This document shows positions 49,401-62,073 of a stretch of DNA of 64,000 nt, in pieces; the stretch's first letter is position 1, and the number at the start of each line of letters is the position of its first letter. A program made the translations under genes and the position numbers. This stretch comes from Ophiodon elongatus. Lineage: Eukaryota > Chordata > Actinopteri > Perciformes > Hexagrammidae. The stretch covers positions 261,001 through 325,000 of the forward strand of contig JACSYO010000471.1 of the NCBI GenBank assembly GCA_016806645.1, written 5' to 3'. The notes under the pieces were generated by a model that searched no databases, had not been told where the DNA came from, and was given only the letters and a program-made list of their open reading frames with translations.

Positions 49401-50823
49401 ACTACAGTCAGCAGTGATTGTGCTTCCTCCAGGCTACAAACTAGTTGGGCTGAACTATCCTGTCATATAATTACCCCCATAACCCGAACCAGGCACAGCA
49501 CTAACACAGGGCAGCTTTCACCAATAATCATAAGCTCAGGAACCATATGTTTTGTCATTAATAATAGAACAATGTAACAATTGTATATACTCACTCAAAA
49601 TCACTTAGATGTAGCATATCTGTGGTGCTCAGTTATAGTCACAATTTTAGACAGGGTAGTGTACCTAAACTGTAACCACGAGGGAGGCGCTAACACCGGC
49701 CCCTGGCTTAAATACTATAATCTTAGTCAAATTTGACTGCCTCACACTGGTGGGAGCTTTGTCTTTTCGCGGCCACCTTGTGGCTGTACCAAAGCACGAG
49801 ACAAATATCATTCTTTTCAGTTTGCGTAAATTTGTCCCGCAATAAACAAAAACACGTCATGTACTTACAGCGCTTCAGTGGTAATTTGAACGCAAACGAC
49901 GATCTTTTCCTGAACCTGACTTAGTAGTTTTATTGCCTAAACCTGACTTAGTATTTCACGATCTATTCCTAAACCTGGGAGGGGGACCAAAAACAAAATC
50001 TTGTTTAGGGCCACCAAAATCCCAGGGCCGGCCCTGATTTTAGCTATATTAATGCCATTTTAATCTCTTATAACAACATAATAACTTTAGGTGTTTGCAG
50101 GGGAAAAGAGTTTATACTTTTTGTCAGCCAGTGCTGTTTTGTTTTTAAATCTCAACTTTAAAGAAACTGTGAAAACATAAATGTTACTTGTTGAGGAACC
50201 AAAAACTGTTTTCAGTTTACATTTTGCTGTGACTCACTGTGGGAATTTTTTCTTCATCCATTCTGGTGCTCACGAGACTTTTTAATATTTCGCAATACAA
50301 GACCAAACGAGGTCATGACACATGATTCTTCCTAATGATGGTAATTGTGCATTCAACAGCGATCAACAATAATGATCCAATGAGCCTGTTTGTCTAATTT
50401 GAACCCAAATGTTTTTTCTTACTTTTTACAATATTTTTTCTGACAAATGAAACCACAACGTATCTTACTTTGTTTCGGGTATTATTGTAAAATAGTCCTA
50501 ACTTATTGATATGACAAACAAGAGGAATACAGCACATGAGTGACGGGCGTGTCTGCCCGTGCCGTGTTGACACCTGGAGGTTGTGGCTGATGAGAGTGTT
50601 TTCTGTGATTGATGTTGGGGGCGTGGCAGGAACATGAGATAATTCACAGCAGCAAATCTTCTGAGGCGTTTTCTGAGACAGGCTTCCTTTTTGCAAACAA
50701 CTGGATGGCCTCCTCTTCAATTGGTGTGTACAATCACTTGTCTGAGACAGACAGGCTTTGACAACAACAAATTGTTGAATGATTCATGCCCTGTGGGGGC
50801 TCAGCGTCTGTCTGGTCAGAGGT

Positions 50824-50827
<4 letters not shown>

Positions 50828-50856
<29 letters not shown>
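50828..50856. repeat. (GT)n microsatellite
   Basis: About 29 bp GT run. Confidence 0.93.
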
Positions 50857-50858
<2 letters not shown>

Positions 50859-52045
50859 CAATAATCAACAGTTACAGAAATCAGAGTTCCAGCAGGATTG
50901 TTTATTGTCTGTTCGTTTTTTTGTTTGTGAAAGAAATCTGGACATACTGTGCTTTACCAGGACAGCTGGGTACTACAGACCTACCTCACTTTTTTGATCC
51001 AGGTATTTTTGTTACACGTAATTCTTATAGCTATGAAGACAGATAATCATGAGCGGATGTCCAAGTATAAATGTCACCTGTCCCATAGATGATTTTAACA
51101 AAGCCTACCACTACAATACCAACCAAATGGCAGCATTCCAAAGTCTCTTTGAGCTAATTCATATCAAAACATTTCAAATAGATGCCCTTCCTGCTACATG
51201 CATAACTCACCAATTTGTCATCTACTGCTCTTTTTTTTTTAACAGGAAAGTAAAAGACCACTCCCAAATTAAATGTATTATTATTAATTAAAATCCACCC
51301 TCACTTCAACTAATTCAGAGGATCACAATGTGTTGAATGTGTTAATGAGGGAAATTCTCGTCTTTAATCTGATCATCACATCACCTAGAAATGATGCCGT
51401 ACAATTATGATGTGAAAAAAACAGAAGCCCCGCATTAATAAACCAAATACAAGCTTCAAAAGACCCTGAAGCCCGTTGGCATTACATTGTAGCTATTAAA
51501 GTCTTGTGTGTTTGTACAAGATTCAGTCGCCCCACCTATTCCAGCACTGGAAAGTGAGAGTGGAAAAGATATTCTTGTCATCAGCTTCCTGAAAAGCTGA
51601 TGCTCTCTCTCCTCTTACTTCCGTTTGTGACTGACATGCTTCACCATTGACCGCACCCACAAGGCTCTCTGCAGTACAGTCCGCTTTCATTTCTGTTGAT
51701 TACTTTGTATTTACATAATTACTTAAACACTAGTGTTACTCAACGGTTATTTAATCAAAACGTATTTAATGGTTATTTAATGATTTTTTAACACATTTGT
51801 CACAGAGTAGATTTGCTGCGAGCCTTTGTTCTGGTTCCACAGTAATTGGAAGTTTCCTGTCGCGGTGAACGGGTGTCTTTGGAACGTCCAGGGTCTCGTG
51901 CACCAAGCAGAAGAACATGGCAGTGTCCTTCCACATTCCTCACCTCCAGTGCTATAAAATCAGCTGTTGATGCACACACAGGCACATACACGTCCACACT
52001 TTAAAGGAATAATTCGACATTATGGAAAATTGTTTTCTTGCAGAG

Positions 52046-52126
52046 TTAAATTCAATTCAATTCAATTCAATTTATTTTTGTATAGCCCAAAATCACAAAT
52101 TACAAAATGCCTCAGAGGGCTTTAAA
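52046..52126 (-). mobile_element. LINE 3' tail in reverse orientation
   Basis: Starts with ttcaattcaattcaattcaa (the AATTG-type tail read on the plus strand), then tttatttttgtatagcccaa and tgcctcagagggcttta. This is the reverse complement of a 3' end typical of fish L2/Rex-type elements. Confidence 0.6.
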
Positions 52127-52486
52127 TGAGAAGGTTGCCACTCTCATGGCTGCACCGTAAATATGAAACAGCTTGGTTTATCAAAAGGAAACAAAATCCC
52201 ACCTACCAGCACCTGTAAAGTGAGATGTAACGTCTCATTTGTTTAATCCATACTAAATTACAATTCAGTGTTTCACAGGGGGGTTATGCCAGAAAGTAAC
52301 TGGTCCTGGTGCTGGTTGTCAGGTTTTGTTACCTTTTGTCAGGACAAGACTGTTTATTAAATTTCTTTTATAATTTTGGTCTCAATAGCGAATTTCCTTA
52401 TTCATACAACTGTATGGAGGCCAAAGTTTTCTCTTTTACACTCACCCGCTTCAATTATATTAAGGTTAAATTATGGCATGATTAAG

Positions 52487-52735
52487 GGCGTGGTCACTTT
52501 GAGTGACAGGTGGGTGCCGTACCAGGTTGCTAGCTGCTAGTTGTCTCCACTGCTGCCTTATCCAGGCCAGCCTCAGCTTAACCAACTACCCACCTCTTTG
52601 CCAATTTTTGGGTTAGCCGGGCATTAGGCTGTGTCGTTACTGCAAAGATGGCAAAGGCCAGACACGCCCACTTTGAGCTTTCAGAAACCAATGGGTGACT
52701 TCACAGAGACTGCGTCCATTTTCATACAGTCTATC
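52487..52735 (+). repeat. Fragment related to the 13 kb palindromic MITE
   Basis: agggcgtggtcactttgagt and gtgacaggt at the left, then gcaaagatggcaaaggccag and aaccaatgggtgacttcaca plus gactgcgtccattttcatac at the right. The same words occur at 13145-13360 in the same order. Confidence 0.6.
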
Positions 52736-53131
52736 TAACTCTCGGCAAGTAAGTTAATAAGTAGTAAGTTCTCAAAATGATGAAATATTACTTTAAGTGA
52801 ATATGTAAAAAAGAGGGACAATATTATATTAAGAAATTCAAACCCACAGTTTTAATATTCACCACACCATAATAGTTAAGTTTAGTTAATAGTTAGTTGC
52901 ATATATTACGTAAGTACTATCACGCTGTATCACAAAATAGCACTTCCTTTCATGTTACTGCTTAGTTCATTTTTTTACAGCAACTGAGTCACAACTCTAG
53001 ATTAGAGGCCAATTTTAAGTACCAATACATAAGGAAACTTATAAATTCAAGGGCAACTTGTCCTCACAAAGGCAATCAAGTCAAGCTTCACTATAGTGAA
53101 AGCAATTCTACCTTTCTCACAGCACGTATAC

Positions 53132-53320
53132 CTGTTCTTTGTTTGGCTTCGGCCTCTGAGACTTCTGTGGCTTTCCAGTCCACTGAGATCCGGCAGAGAA
53201 AGAGCAGGTTGCCTTCTCAAGCTCGCCAGCACCGGAGGACTGAGGCGAGAGCTGCTCCACTGCTCCAGGACTTTTGCCCAGACTGCATGAGATGCCACAT
53301 CCAGAGCCTTCACCCAGCAT
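53132..53320 (-). other. Candidate alternative 5' exon upstream of mdfi
   Basis: On the minus strand an ATG at 53320-53318 opens 63 codons that end exactly at a donor (AAAGAACAG|GTATACGTG, last base 53132) in phase 0. Coding exon 1 of mdfi begins in phase 0 with an open frame upstream of its own ATG, so the two would join without a stop and extend the protein by 80 residues. The encoded sequence (MLGEGSGCGISCSLGKSPG) is not one I recognise. No acceptor or conserved promoter supports it, so it may be chance. Confidence 0.25.
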
Positions 53321-53386
53321 CAGATCAGCAGACAGGCAGGGTGGGAGGGACCGGCAGAGGAAATGTAGAGATTGAGAAAGGGAGAG

Positions 53387-53390
<4 letters not shown>

Positions 53391-53430
<40 letters not shown>
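53391..53430. repeat. (GT)20 microsatellite
   Basis: Uninterrupted GT run following a short GA tract. Confidence 0.95.
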
Positions 53431-53433
<3 letters not shown>

Positions 53434-53539
53434 ACAGAGTGTGTAGGTGAAACTGGAGCCACATGCACACAGAGAGTATCTGCGTAGACCGTCTCCGAAT
53501 ATTATTCTAAACTTTTGACGTTGATTGTTCAGTGGTTTT

Positions 53540-53624
53540 CAGAGAGAGAGAGACACACAGAGAGAGAGAGAGAGAGAGAGAAAAAGAGAGAGAGAAAGAG
53601 AGAGAGAGAGAGTGTGAGAGAGAG
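53540..53624. repeat. Purine (AG)n tract
   Basis: About 85 bp of almost pure purine (agag with aaaag interruptions), 60 bp before the long pyrimidine tract. Confidence 0.93.
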
Positions 53625-53682
53625 GAGGCTGAAAATGTGGTTCCAATCACTCACAAAGATGCTTTTGTTCTGTAGCTGGGGC

Positions 53683-53726
53683 CCTCTCTCTCTCTCTCTC
53701 CCTCTCTCTCTCTTTCTCTCACTCTC

Positions 53727-53762
<36 letters not shown>

Positions 53763-54150
53763 TCCCTCTCCCCCTCTCTCTTTTGGCCTCTCTCTCCCTC
53801 TCTTTTTCTCTCTCTCTTCCTCTCTCTCTCTTTCGCCCTCTCTCTCCATCTCTCTCTCACTCTCTCTCTCTCTCTTTCGCCCTCTCTCTCCCTATCTCTC
53901 TCTCTCTCTCTCCCTCTCTATCTATCTCTCCCTATTTCTCTCCTCCTCTCTCTTTTTCTCTCCCTTTCTCTCTCCCTCTCTCTCTCTTTTTCTCTCCTTC
54001 TTCCTCTCCCTCTGCCTCTCTCTTTCTCTCTCTCTCACGCTCTCTCCATTTCTATCTATCTCTTTCGCCCTCTCTCTCTCTTTCACCCTCTCTTTCTCTC
54101 TTTATCTTTCTCTCTCTTTTTCTCTCTCTCTCTTTCTCTCTCTCTCCAAC
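53683..54150. repeat. Long pyrimidine (CT)n tract
   Basis: About 468 bp, nearly all C and T, made of CT repeats with ttt, ccc and occasional single purine interruptions (tttcgccctctctc recurs several times). The long Ser/Leu-rich frame across it is a repeat artefact. Confidence 0.95.
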
Positions 54151-54892
54151 ACAGAAAGTGACATACTCCATGTATGTCCCTTTCTCTTGGGAATAAGAAG
54201 CATACCTGAGAAAGAGAGACACTAACAATTGGAGGCTGGTTATTTAAAAACCACAACTACAACAATCCAGCATTTGTGCAAGTTGTGCATCTTTGATGTT
54301 ACTCACACAATCAACTCAACGTCATATTGTGGACCTTTTTGGTTTGGGAAAGTATCGTAGAGCTGTCTTTGTCTGCCATGTTTTTGAAATGTATGATTGT
54401 ATTTTCTTTTTTGTAAAATAATTTCTTTATAGAGAATTAGTTTGATTTATAGATATGTGATTTGATTGGTCATTGCTGAAGACAGACTTATACAGATTAA
54501 TGGAGATAATCTATAAGAATTGCCTCAATCCAAACAAAACACAGGGTTGCATTTGCACATGCTTTGAATTTGATCAGTTATCTTTTTTTCTTTTTAAATG
54601 TAGACACAAGGGAAATAAATAGTCTCAGCTCATTAGTTTGAACAAGCAGATCCATGTGGATGCATACAGCAGCAGATACACAGTATGTTGTGTTGTTTTG
54701 AGTGACTCAATATACTGTTTGGGGGAGAGCCCACTCCTTCAGCCACAAATACGAACGGGAAGAAGGGAGAGGGACGATGACAGTGTGTGAATAGGGAGAG
54801 ACACACTAGCACGGCTCTCAGTAAATTTATTTTGTGACTCACAGGGTCTGCCTGGACCTCAGTGCTCTCCATGCTGGAACGAGCAGCCCTTC

Positions 54893-54936
54893 ACACACAC
54901 ACATACACACACACACACACACACACAAACACACAC
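54893..54936. repeat. (CA)n microsatellite, imperfect
   Basis: CA-rich run with interruptions (acatac, acaaac, acgc). Confidence 0.9.
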
Positions 54937-56274
54937 GCATATTGATTTAGCATTGCAAGTCAATGCACTTGCACAGACAAGCAGATGCATAAACATGTAT
55001 CATCCAGGTTTGCGAACGTACAACATAAACACTCATGTGCACAATCCTACTGCTTACTCTGTCCAGAAGAGCATTAAGAAATATATTCAACGCTTAACGC
55101 CAAACACTACTGTGTCACGCCAAGAGTAACCTCTTTGTGTGTTGTTCTGCACCCTGGCTCACCTTGTACAAGTATATAGTACTAAGTTTCTGCTTAGTAT
55201 TCATGATGTGTGCATGCCAGTGAGTGTATTTCTGTGTGCATGTGCATGTGCATGTGTGTCTGCAATAAGATTAAGATGGGGTCTCTCCCAAAACCAAATG
55301 TCACAGGGATTTAAGCGTCAAGAGTGAGTTTCCTCCCAGCTGACTAACGGAGAAGTTCACTAAAAGCACAAGATTAAACAAAGTTTCAACTTTCCAAAAT
55401 ACATCCAGCCAGTTTCCATTTTTTCTCCCTATGGCAACACATCCACCATGCATGCAGTGCACAGGTTTAAAGATAAGCTGTAGGGCATGTGCCAAACCTG
55501 CGTGGTAGAGAAACCGAGGTATGGAGGAGAAGGAAAAATGGAGCAGGTGAGTGAAGGAAAAGTACGGATAGGTCACAAAAACTAGTTTCTACCATATTCA
55601 GCGCCTATCCTATAATCTTATAAGACTTCGGTAATTCACTCCATCACACACACTACAGGTAGTTCATTCAGTGTCTGTTCTTCACTCTCTGGCCCACCCT
55701 GTTGGTCGGACCATGTCAGTGGACCACAGTGATGTTTGTTGCTCGGTTTGTGTTTATGAGATGCTGCTTGTGTTGTCCGGCTTGTTTACTCCTCCTGGTG
55801 GCCACTTCATGTATCACAACACATGCTGACCTCTCTGAAGGCCTTTGCGCGGCTGACACAGGCTGAACTTGTAACTCAAGGAAATGTTACCATTTGAGCA
55901 GCAGTTTGTCGTCTAATGAGGTTTACATGTCAGGTAGGATTGATTAACTACTTTACGGTGATGGCACCACACAAATTATTTGATACATTCTTTAAAGGCA
56001 GTAAATGTTTGTATATGTTTTTCTATTTGCAGAATATGAGCTAAAAGAAGATCATTTTCAACATGAAAAAGCTCACGGCCTTAGCTATTAAAATGGCAAA
56101 TGATCAACTGTCCTCAAGACAACTCTATTCATAATGAACCCTCATCAGCAAACAGATTGGGACAGCGGTTGTAAAAAGGGAGAGGACAGATTTTTGGATG
56201 GAACGTTTTTACAAGAAAATATTTTTTTTGTCACATAAACTACCAGTTTATTAATTATGAGGTGTAAAATGTTA

Positions 56275-56675
56275 ATTTACTCTACTCACCATCTGCAAGG
56301 CCCTCAACAACTTGGGTCCCCCAAACCTCTTTGACCTCCTCCTCCAGCACACCCCTCCTGATGCCAACATCCTGGAAATCTTTACGACCAAGTGCTGAAC
56401 CCGGGGTGACAGGGCGTTTTCAGTTGTCGCCCCTTCTCTGTGGAAATCATCAACAAACCACATCAAAAATGCCTCCACATTGTCATCAAACCTACGTTTT
56501 TAGACTTGCCCCCCCTTGTTTTTATTTCCTAGTCAACACAATTTTATTCTAATCTTTTCTTTCACTTTTTATGTCCGTATTAAAGAGTTTACTGCTTGTT
56601 TTTTCTTTCATCCAAAAGAATGTAAAGGGTCTTTGAAAACCTTGAAAAGTGCTATATAAATCTGTGGTATCATTA
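56275..56675 (+). mobile_element. L2-like LINE 3' fragment
   Basis: The coding remnant LLTICKALNNLGPPNLFDLL resembles the KALN-GL-P-YL-DLL segment near the C-terminus of L2 reverse transcriptase proteins. About 300 bp later the 3' end gtaaagggtctttgaaaacc and aaaagtgctatataaatct is typical of the group. The frame is broken, and no catalytic part is present. Confidence 0.65.
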
Positions 56676-57224
56676 AAAAAATGTTTTACTCAAATTAAAG
56701 ACTAGTATTAAACTTGTGTCAACCTGATTTTAACATGGACATTTGGTACAGCATTATTCTGTTGTATATATTAACTTTTCTAATAGTTTTACAGTATGAC
56801 TCAACAAGATGCTAAGATGAAATTTGCTGAAAATATTCAGCCTTCATTCATTGTTAACAGTTGCCTTGAATGGTTTTCCTTAATTATAGTGGTTAGAGAC
56901 TTAAGGAGTCAAGCGTTTATATGACGAAGTACTCTGGCAGTGGTCACAGTGAAAATGGCAGTAGCTGCATTTAATACTGTATATTTTCTGTAAGTATATG
57001 TTTGTGTGTGATTTTTCCATAGCAGACTGATATATATCAAAGCCCAAATGAGGTCTAAGGAGTTCCAATTAAGCAGTAATCCTTAAGAGAAAAGCAGAGA
57101 TTAGAGGGTCAGAAAAATTTAGATAATTTTATGTTTCAGAAATTTATCTTTTTCTTCCTTCCTCTTCTGCTATATACCTCTCGAGAAGAAACAAGGACGC
57201 AGCAAAGGACAGTGTAATAAGTAT

Positions 57225-57230
57225 TTTATT
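57225..57230 (-). terminator. foxp4: Candidate distal polyadenylation signal of foxp4
   Basis: tttatt on the plus strand, AATAAA on the minus strand. Confidence 0.35.
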
Positions 57231-60200
57231 GCATTTTATAATGCCATTGTCAATAATTAGTACAGATTACATGCAACTAGACCTACTGTACAGTTTTTTA
57301 TTGTCTGCATGGACAGACACAAGAAGATTCAGGTTACAAATACACAGATATATGTGTGTGTTTTTATACAGCATGAAGGAAAGGGCAGTGACTGGCATTA
57401 CATGGCTACCCGGGGTGGAGGGTCAGAGGGCTGGGCTCCACTGTCTGTCTAAAGCCACCACCCAGTCCCTGTCCCCGCCTCTTCCTCGGGTCACACTTTC
57501 AAATAACAAGAAACAAAACAAAAACCAAAGGATAAAGAGAGGTAAACAGGTAAACTGAAACTAAGAAACGATACAGAGAGTCACTGCTGAAAATGTACAC
57601 ACATTCCTTAGGTTTAACCAGAGGAGAGCTGAAGTGGTAGTTCCATCGGATTCTGGCTGTCTACTTGATAATACCGTCAGGCAATGCATCCACTTTGAGA
57701 GTCCCTTTCCCCTCACATGACACCTCAGAACTGTCCAATCACAAGTCAGGATTTGGGCTCCCTGTGTCCTTTGAGTCAGTCACCAGCCAATAGGATGCAG
57801 GCTGGTCCTACAACACCATTACGTGGATGTAAGAGAGATAACAGCTATCAGTAAAGGTGATCAGTGAAGTCGATGGAGACTTTTGGAAGTAGCTTGGTTT
57901 TTGTTTGGTTAAGGTTGTGGCATTGGTTTGGTTGCAGTTTGGTTACAGTTCAGGAGTTTGGACTAAGCAAATGGTTGCTTTCAATGCCTTTGGTAGTCAG
58001 AGGATGAGCTGCATCTCTGAGAGCCATTCCACATTTTGGTATTGGGACTACGCAAGAGGAGGAGTATCAAAAATGCAACAGTGTCAGGCTTTGATCTGCC
58101 TCTGTGGGACTGGGAGATGAGGTTTGTGACTGGTCAACACCAGCCAGGTGTGTGACTCAGTGACACCCCCATGGCGCCTGCAGATGATTGACAGCTCCGC
58201 GGGTCGGAGTTCAGCACAGGAATGACAGGGGTCAGGGGTCAGAGGGAGGGGTCACAGGGAGCTGGGACACATATTGGCACCTGAGAGGACCAACAGCAAT
58301 ATCTTTCTAGAGCTCCGCTGTTTTTTTGTTGTTTTTCTTTTTTTTAAAGCAAGAGAGGGGCTACATATTCTTACATTTTTTTCTCTTTTTCTTTTCAGAG
58401 GTTTTGGTCCTGTCTTTGAGAAAAAGTCCTTCTGAGGTATCAATACATAATGAAGTAACTTTTTAGTTTGTTTTCCATTTGTTTTTTCTTTCCTTAAAAA
58501 TGCATAAATGCAGTACAGAGACAAAAAAGTATCAAAATAGACCTAGCTAAGATAAATATACAAACAGGTGTTACCTAAACCACTGATCTAACTTTTATTC
58601 TTTTACATTTTTTAGAGATAATACACTTAAAAAATCAGCGTCCCAGACGTTTTATGAAGAACTGAAAAATGGAAACAAAAAAAACAAAACAAAACTAATA
58701 AACCGAGATACCTGCAGCACTTAATATGATAAATACATATACTTCAGCATTAGCAGTACAGTATAGGAATCAGAGCTGAAAGCTTTACAATAGCTAAACA
58801 GGTGCAGAAAATAAAAAGAAGAGAAAAATCAAAGGACAAAATGGGAAAGAATGCCCTGGAGAGATAAGTCAAGCATTATTATACAAGAATACATCGTGTT
58901 ATGCCAAGCTGGAGAAAGAACAGAAGTGTTACATGGCGACCTGTGAACAATCTACATCTTTATAAAACAGCTTTGTTTACAGGTGTACCTTAAAGCACAA
59001 GTCAGAGATCATCTATGTACTGTATGCAGCAGTTCCTCTTGGTTTGGATATTACTAGTAGTGATGAGTTTCATTATGTGTGTGTGTTAGTCCTCTCAGCG
59101 TCTCTGCGAGTGTTTTGGCAAAGCGGGTGCTGCTGTGTTGTGGGTCTTTGGATATCTGGATGGTCAGAGCCTCCGTTGCACTAACCCATAGCCCTGCTTC
59201 TATGCTTCTGTTATACCCCTGTGTGTGTGTGAGTGATGTGGCACTGATATAGTCTGTCCACCATTAACCCCTACAACCAGCTCCCTGCAACGCCACATAA
59301 CCATTAACGTTGGCGTAGATCATGAATATGCACACGTACAGTCAGAGCACACAGTTGAGAGGCTGCTCACAAAGCTCAGTGCTAATTGGGTGCAGGAATA
59401 TGGTCAGTTTTTACACAGCTGACAGAAAACCTTTCATATATAGTGAGCACTTCACAACACACTTTGAGACATAGAGAGTGCTTTAGATGTGGTTTAAGGA
59501 GAGGTAGTCATTTTTAATTCCATGGAAAGTGAAACATCTCTATGTTTTTGGGCTCAAGCAGATGTGTTAGGGAGTCCGGATCGCCGAATAACGTTTTTTT
59601 TTGTCAGTAATACAGTAAGTGTAACAACAGTTTTGGCATTCCTTATTATCATCGAGGAAGAATGGAGGAAAAGAAAATATTTAAGAGAGTTCAGTCTCTC
59701 ATTGGCTATGCGTTGAACTGTTTTGAAAAGGAGGTAGTGTTATTTTTGGTTTTTATCTCGTTTCAAGATGTCTGTCTGCCACTTTGTACTTAGTTAGAAA
59801 TCAGTCTCTAATGTGACAGGAAACAGTCCTGTTTGAACACAAAGTCATCAGAAAGGTTCTTTCATTAAATAAGAAAAATCGTGCAAGAGATAGTATGAAA
59901 ATATGAACCCAACTTTCAATTACATGATGTCCCTTGGTTGTTTTCCTCTTACATTGGTATATTTTCTCTATTATTTTGAGTTGTTCCCTCTTTATTGTAA
60001 TATATATGTTTTTGGAATAACTCCTCCCTGTCCAAAGATGTGACCTTTGAAACCACATTACAGTACACGTCCTCTTCCTGCAAATACTACATACAGACCA
60101 AGAGGGTGTGTTTGTTCCCTAGTTTGAAAAACTCCAAATGTTTGTTACGACAGCACCAGAAAAAGTATCCTGTAAAGCAAAAAGTGTTCAAATGCCCCAC

Positions 60201-61836
60201 GAGTGCCTCATTTTTAGGCCTGCTCATACAGCAGTAGGGCCAGTCCGAGGATTGTGTTTGAAACACAGTTTAGCCTGAGCGTGGGAGAGACAGGGTTTCA
60301 CCTCTAAGTGCTTTTTTCTTTTCTCTTTCTTTTTGTTTTTCAGAGGAACTGTGCGAGGTTTGATAATACTAGTTTTTGGCCTCATACCAAATGTGAGTCA
60401 TTCGTAACCGCTTATCATGTAAAAGCTTTGATGTCTCCGAATTCTAGTTTGCTTTACACACTTTGGTTTTTCGGAATGGTGTGCACTGTAAGTAATGTAT
60501 AATTTGAACACAATAGCTATATGAATACAATAACAAGAATTCAAACTCCTGGTTTGTTGTCTTTTGGCCAATTCTTTAAGAAGAAAATAAAAAGGAAACT
60601 CAAAAAGGGCAAAATAAACTACAGGGTTTTTGGTTTTCTACATATTTCTTTGGTTACCTGTAACAAAAATAAAATGGGAATAAGCAGATAATAGATTAAA
60701 ATAAATGTTAAATTTGGTATGGCACTGTAGAGAAAAGTAATGCTTTTATGCTCACGGAAAACAAACAAAAAATAAATCTCACGTGCTATTCCTTTAACAC
60801 AAACTCACACAGTGAATTGCAGATAGCTTCTACACAGTAACTATTACAACCATAGAGCTTTGAATCGAAGCTGAGCAGAGTTGCCACATTTGGTGTCCCA
60901 CGGAAAGAATTCCCCCTTATTTGTTAATCAATTTGGACACAGTTCCAGGCAGAACCTTTGTGGGATGAGGTATTCTCTGACTGCAGTAATAATATATATA
61001 TTTTTAAAGCATTACTGATATTTCTCAACTAAATACACAACCAAAAACAAGTGAATGAAGAAAATTAAAAACAAGATTCAGCTGTTAAATAATCTGTCTG
61101 GATAATGGCAACTTTAAGTGCTATTTCCAAATTTCTTGCCTGCTACACTTGGGACAGAAAGGGAAAGGGGCAGGAGTGGGGGGGTCGGGTATCACAAGTT
61201 GGGACAATACTGCGCTTTCTCTTTTTTTTTTGCCAATACTCATTTGGAATGGTGTGAACAGCCAGAGTAAATCAAACAGTTTACAATACAAAAACAAAAA
61301 CAGCATCCTTAGAAAAGGTACGTCGAAACAGAACGCCACCGTGGAAATATTGATCCTCAAAAATAAACAATGATAATAACATCAAATAAAAAAAGGAAAT
61401 GACAAAAGCTACCACACTTTTTTTTCTTGTTATATTCCATAATCATGAACAGTTTTCTTTTTTAGTCACAATATTTCTGTAGACGATTGCACCCTCATTT
61501 CTCTCTGCTTCCCCTCTTTTCTTCTCGTTCTCAAAGTGTTCCAAGCTCATCACTCCATCCGCAGACGGAGGAGAGGAGAAGGACAGCACCAAATGGTCCT
61601 ATTCCTGCAGTCTTTTCGGGATGGGGATGGGAAGGGATGGAGGTGCGGTAGGAAAATGTCTTTTCTTTCACTTAGAAGCAAAGAGTTCAAACGATGTTCG
61701 TCACTAAGTGTCTTGCTGGGGGCAGAAGTTTGGACAGGGACCAGGGCCAAAGCCTTGCCATGGGCTCACACGCGGACTTGGAGACAGGAGCCAGCTCTGC
61801 AGAAGTGTTGGAGCACTGCTGAGCTATGAAAGCGCT

Positions 61837-61865
61837 CTTCCTTCCTTCCTTCCTTCCTTCCTTCC
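61837..61865. repeat. (CTTC)n tetranucleotide microsatellite
   Basis: About seven ttcc units. Confidence 0.93.
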
Positions 61866-62031
61866 CATCTTGAAGCCCGACAGTTTCATTTCAATCAAAT
61901 CAAAGAAATTGAAAAAGCAAGTGATTGACTCAAAGAGGGGGAAGAAGGAGAAGTACACGTCTGCACAGCCCCTGGTGACTGCTCCAAATCTATATACACA
62001 TGACCCTGTGTGTGTGTGTCTTTCTCTTTCC

Positions 62032-62033
<2 letters not shown>

Positions 62034-62070
<37 letters not shown>
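62034..62070. repeat. (CA)n microsatellite in the foxp4 3' UTR
   Basis: 37 bp CA run, with a second imperfect GT tract at 62253-62283. Confidence 0.93.

Positions 62071-62073
<3 letters not shown>

Larger units (their letters stand above)
51995..52800. mobile_element. Composite of nested fish repeats with inverted ends
   Basis: The left end tttaaaggaataattcgaca ... ttcttgcagagtta is matched by the right end aactctcggcaagtaag ... gatgaaatattactttaa (52737-52798) as an inverted repeat. Inside are a reversed LINE tail (52046-52126) and a piece related to the 13 kb MITE (52487-52735). The left repeat continues after the LINE tail (tgagaaggttgccactctca), which shows that the tail inserted into it. 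Confidence 0.6.
49291..53131. other. Upstream intergenic DNA of mdfi with repeat remnants
   Basis: Contains a diverged fish repeat around 49780-50040 (cgatcttttcctgaacctga, then a second cgatctattcctaaacctgg unit), a GT tract at 50828-50856 and the nested repeats at 51995-52800. No exon supported. Confidence 0.5.
54151..57204. other. Intergenic region between foxp4 and mdfi
   Basis: AT-rich DNA with a CA tract and an L2-like LINE fragment (listed separately). No exon could be supported. Confidence 0.5.

Noticed and set aside
53515..54225. 236-codon Ser/Leu-rich open frame
   Set aside because: It is the translation of the (AG)n and (CT)n tracts; no domain, and the opposite strand gives an equally long Arg/Glu frame.
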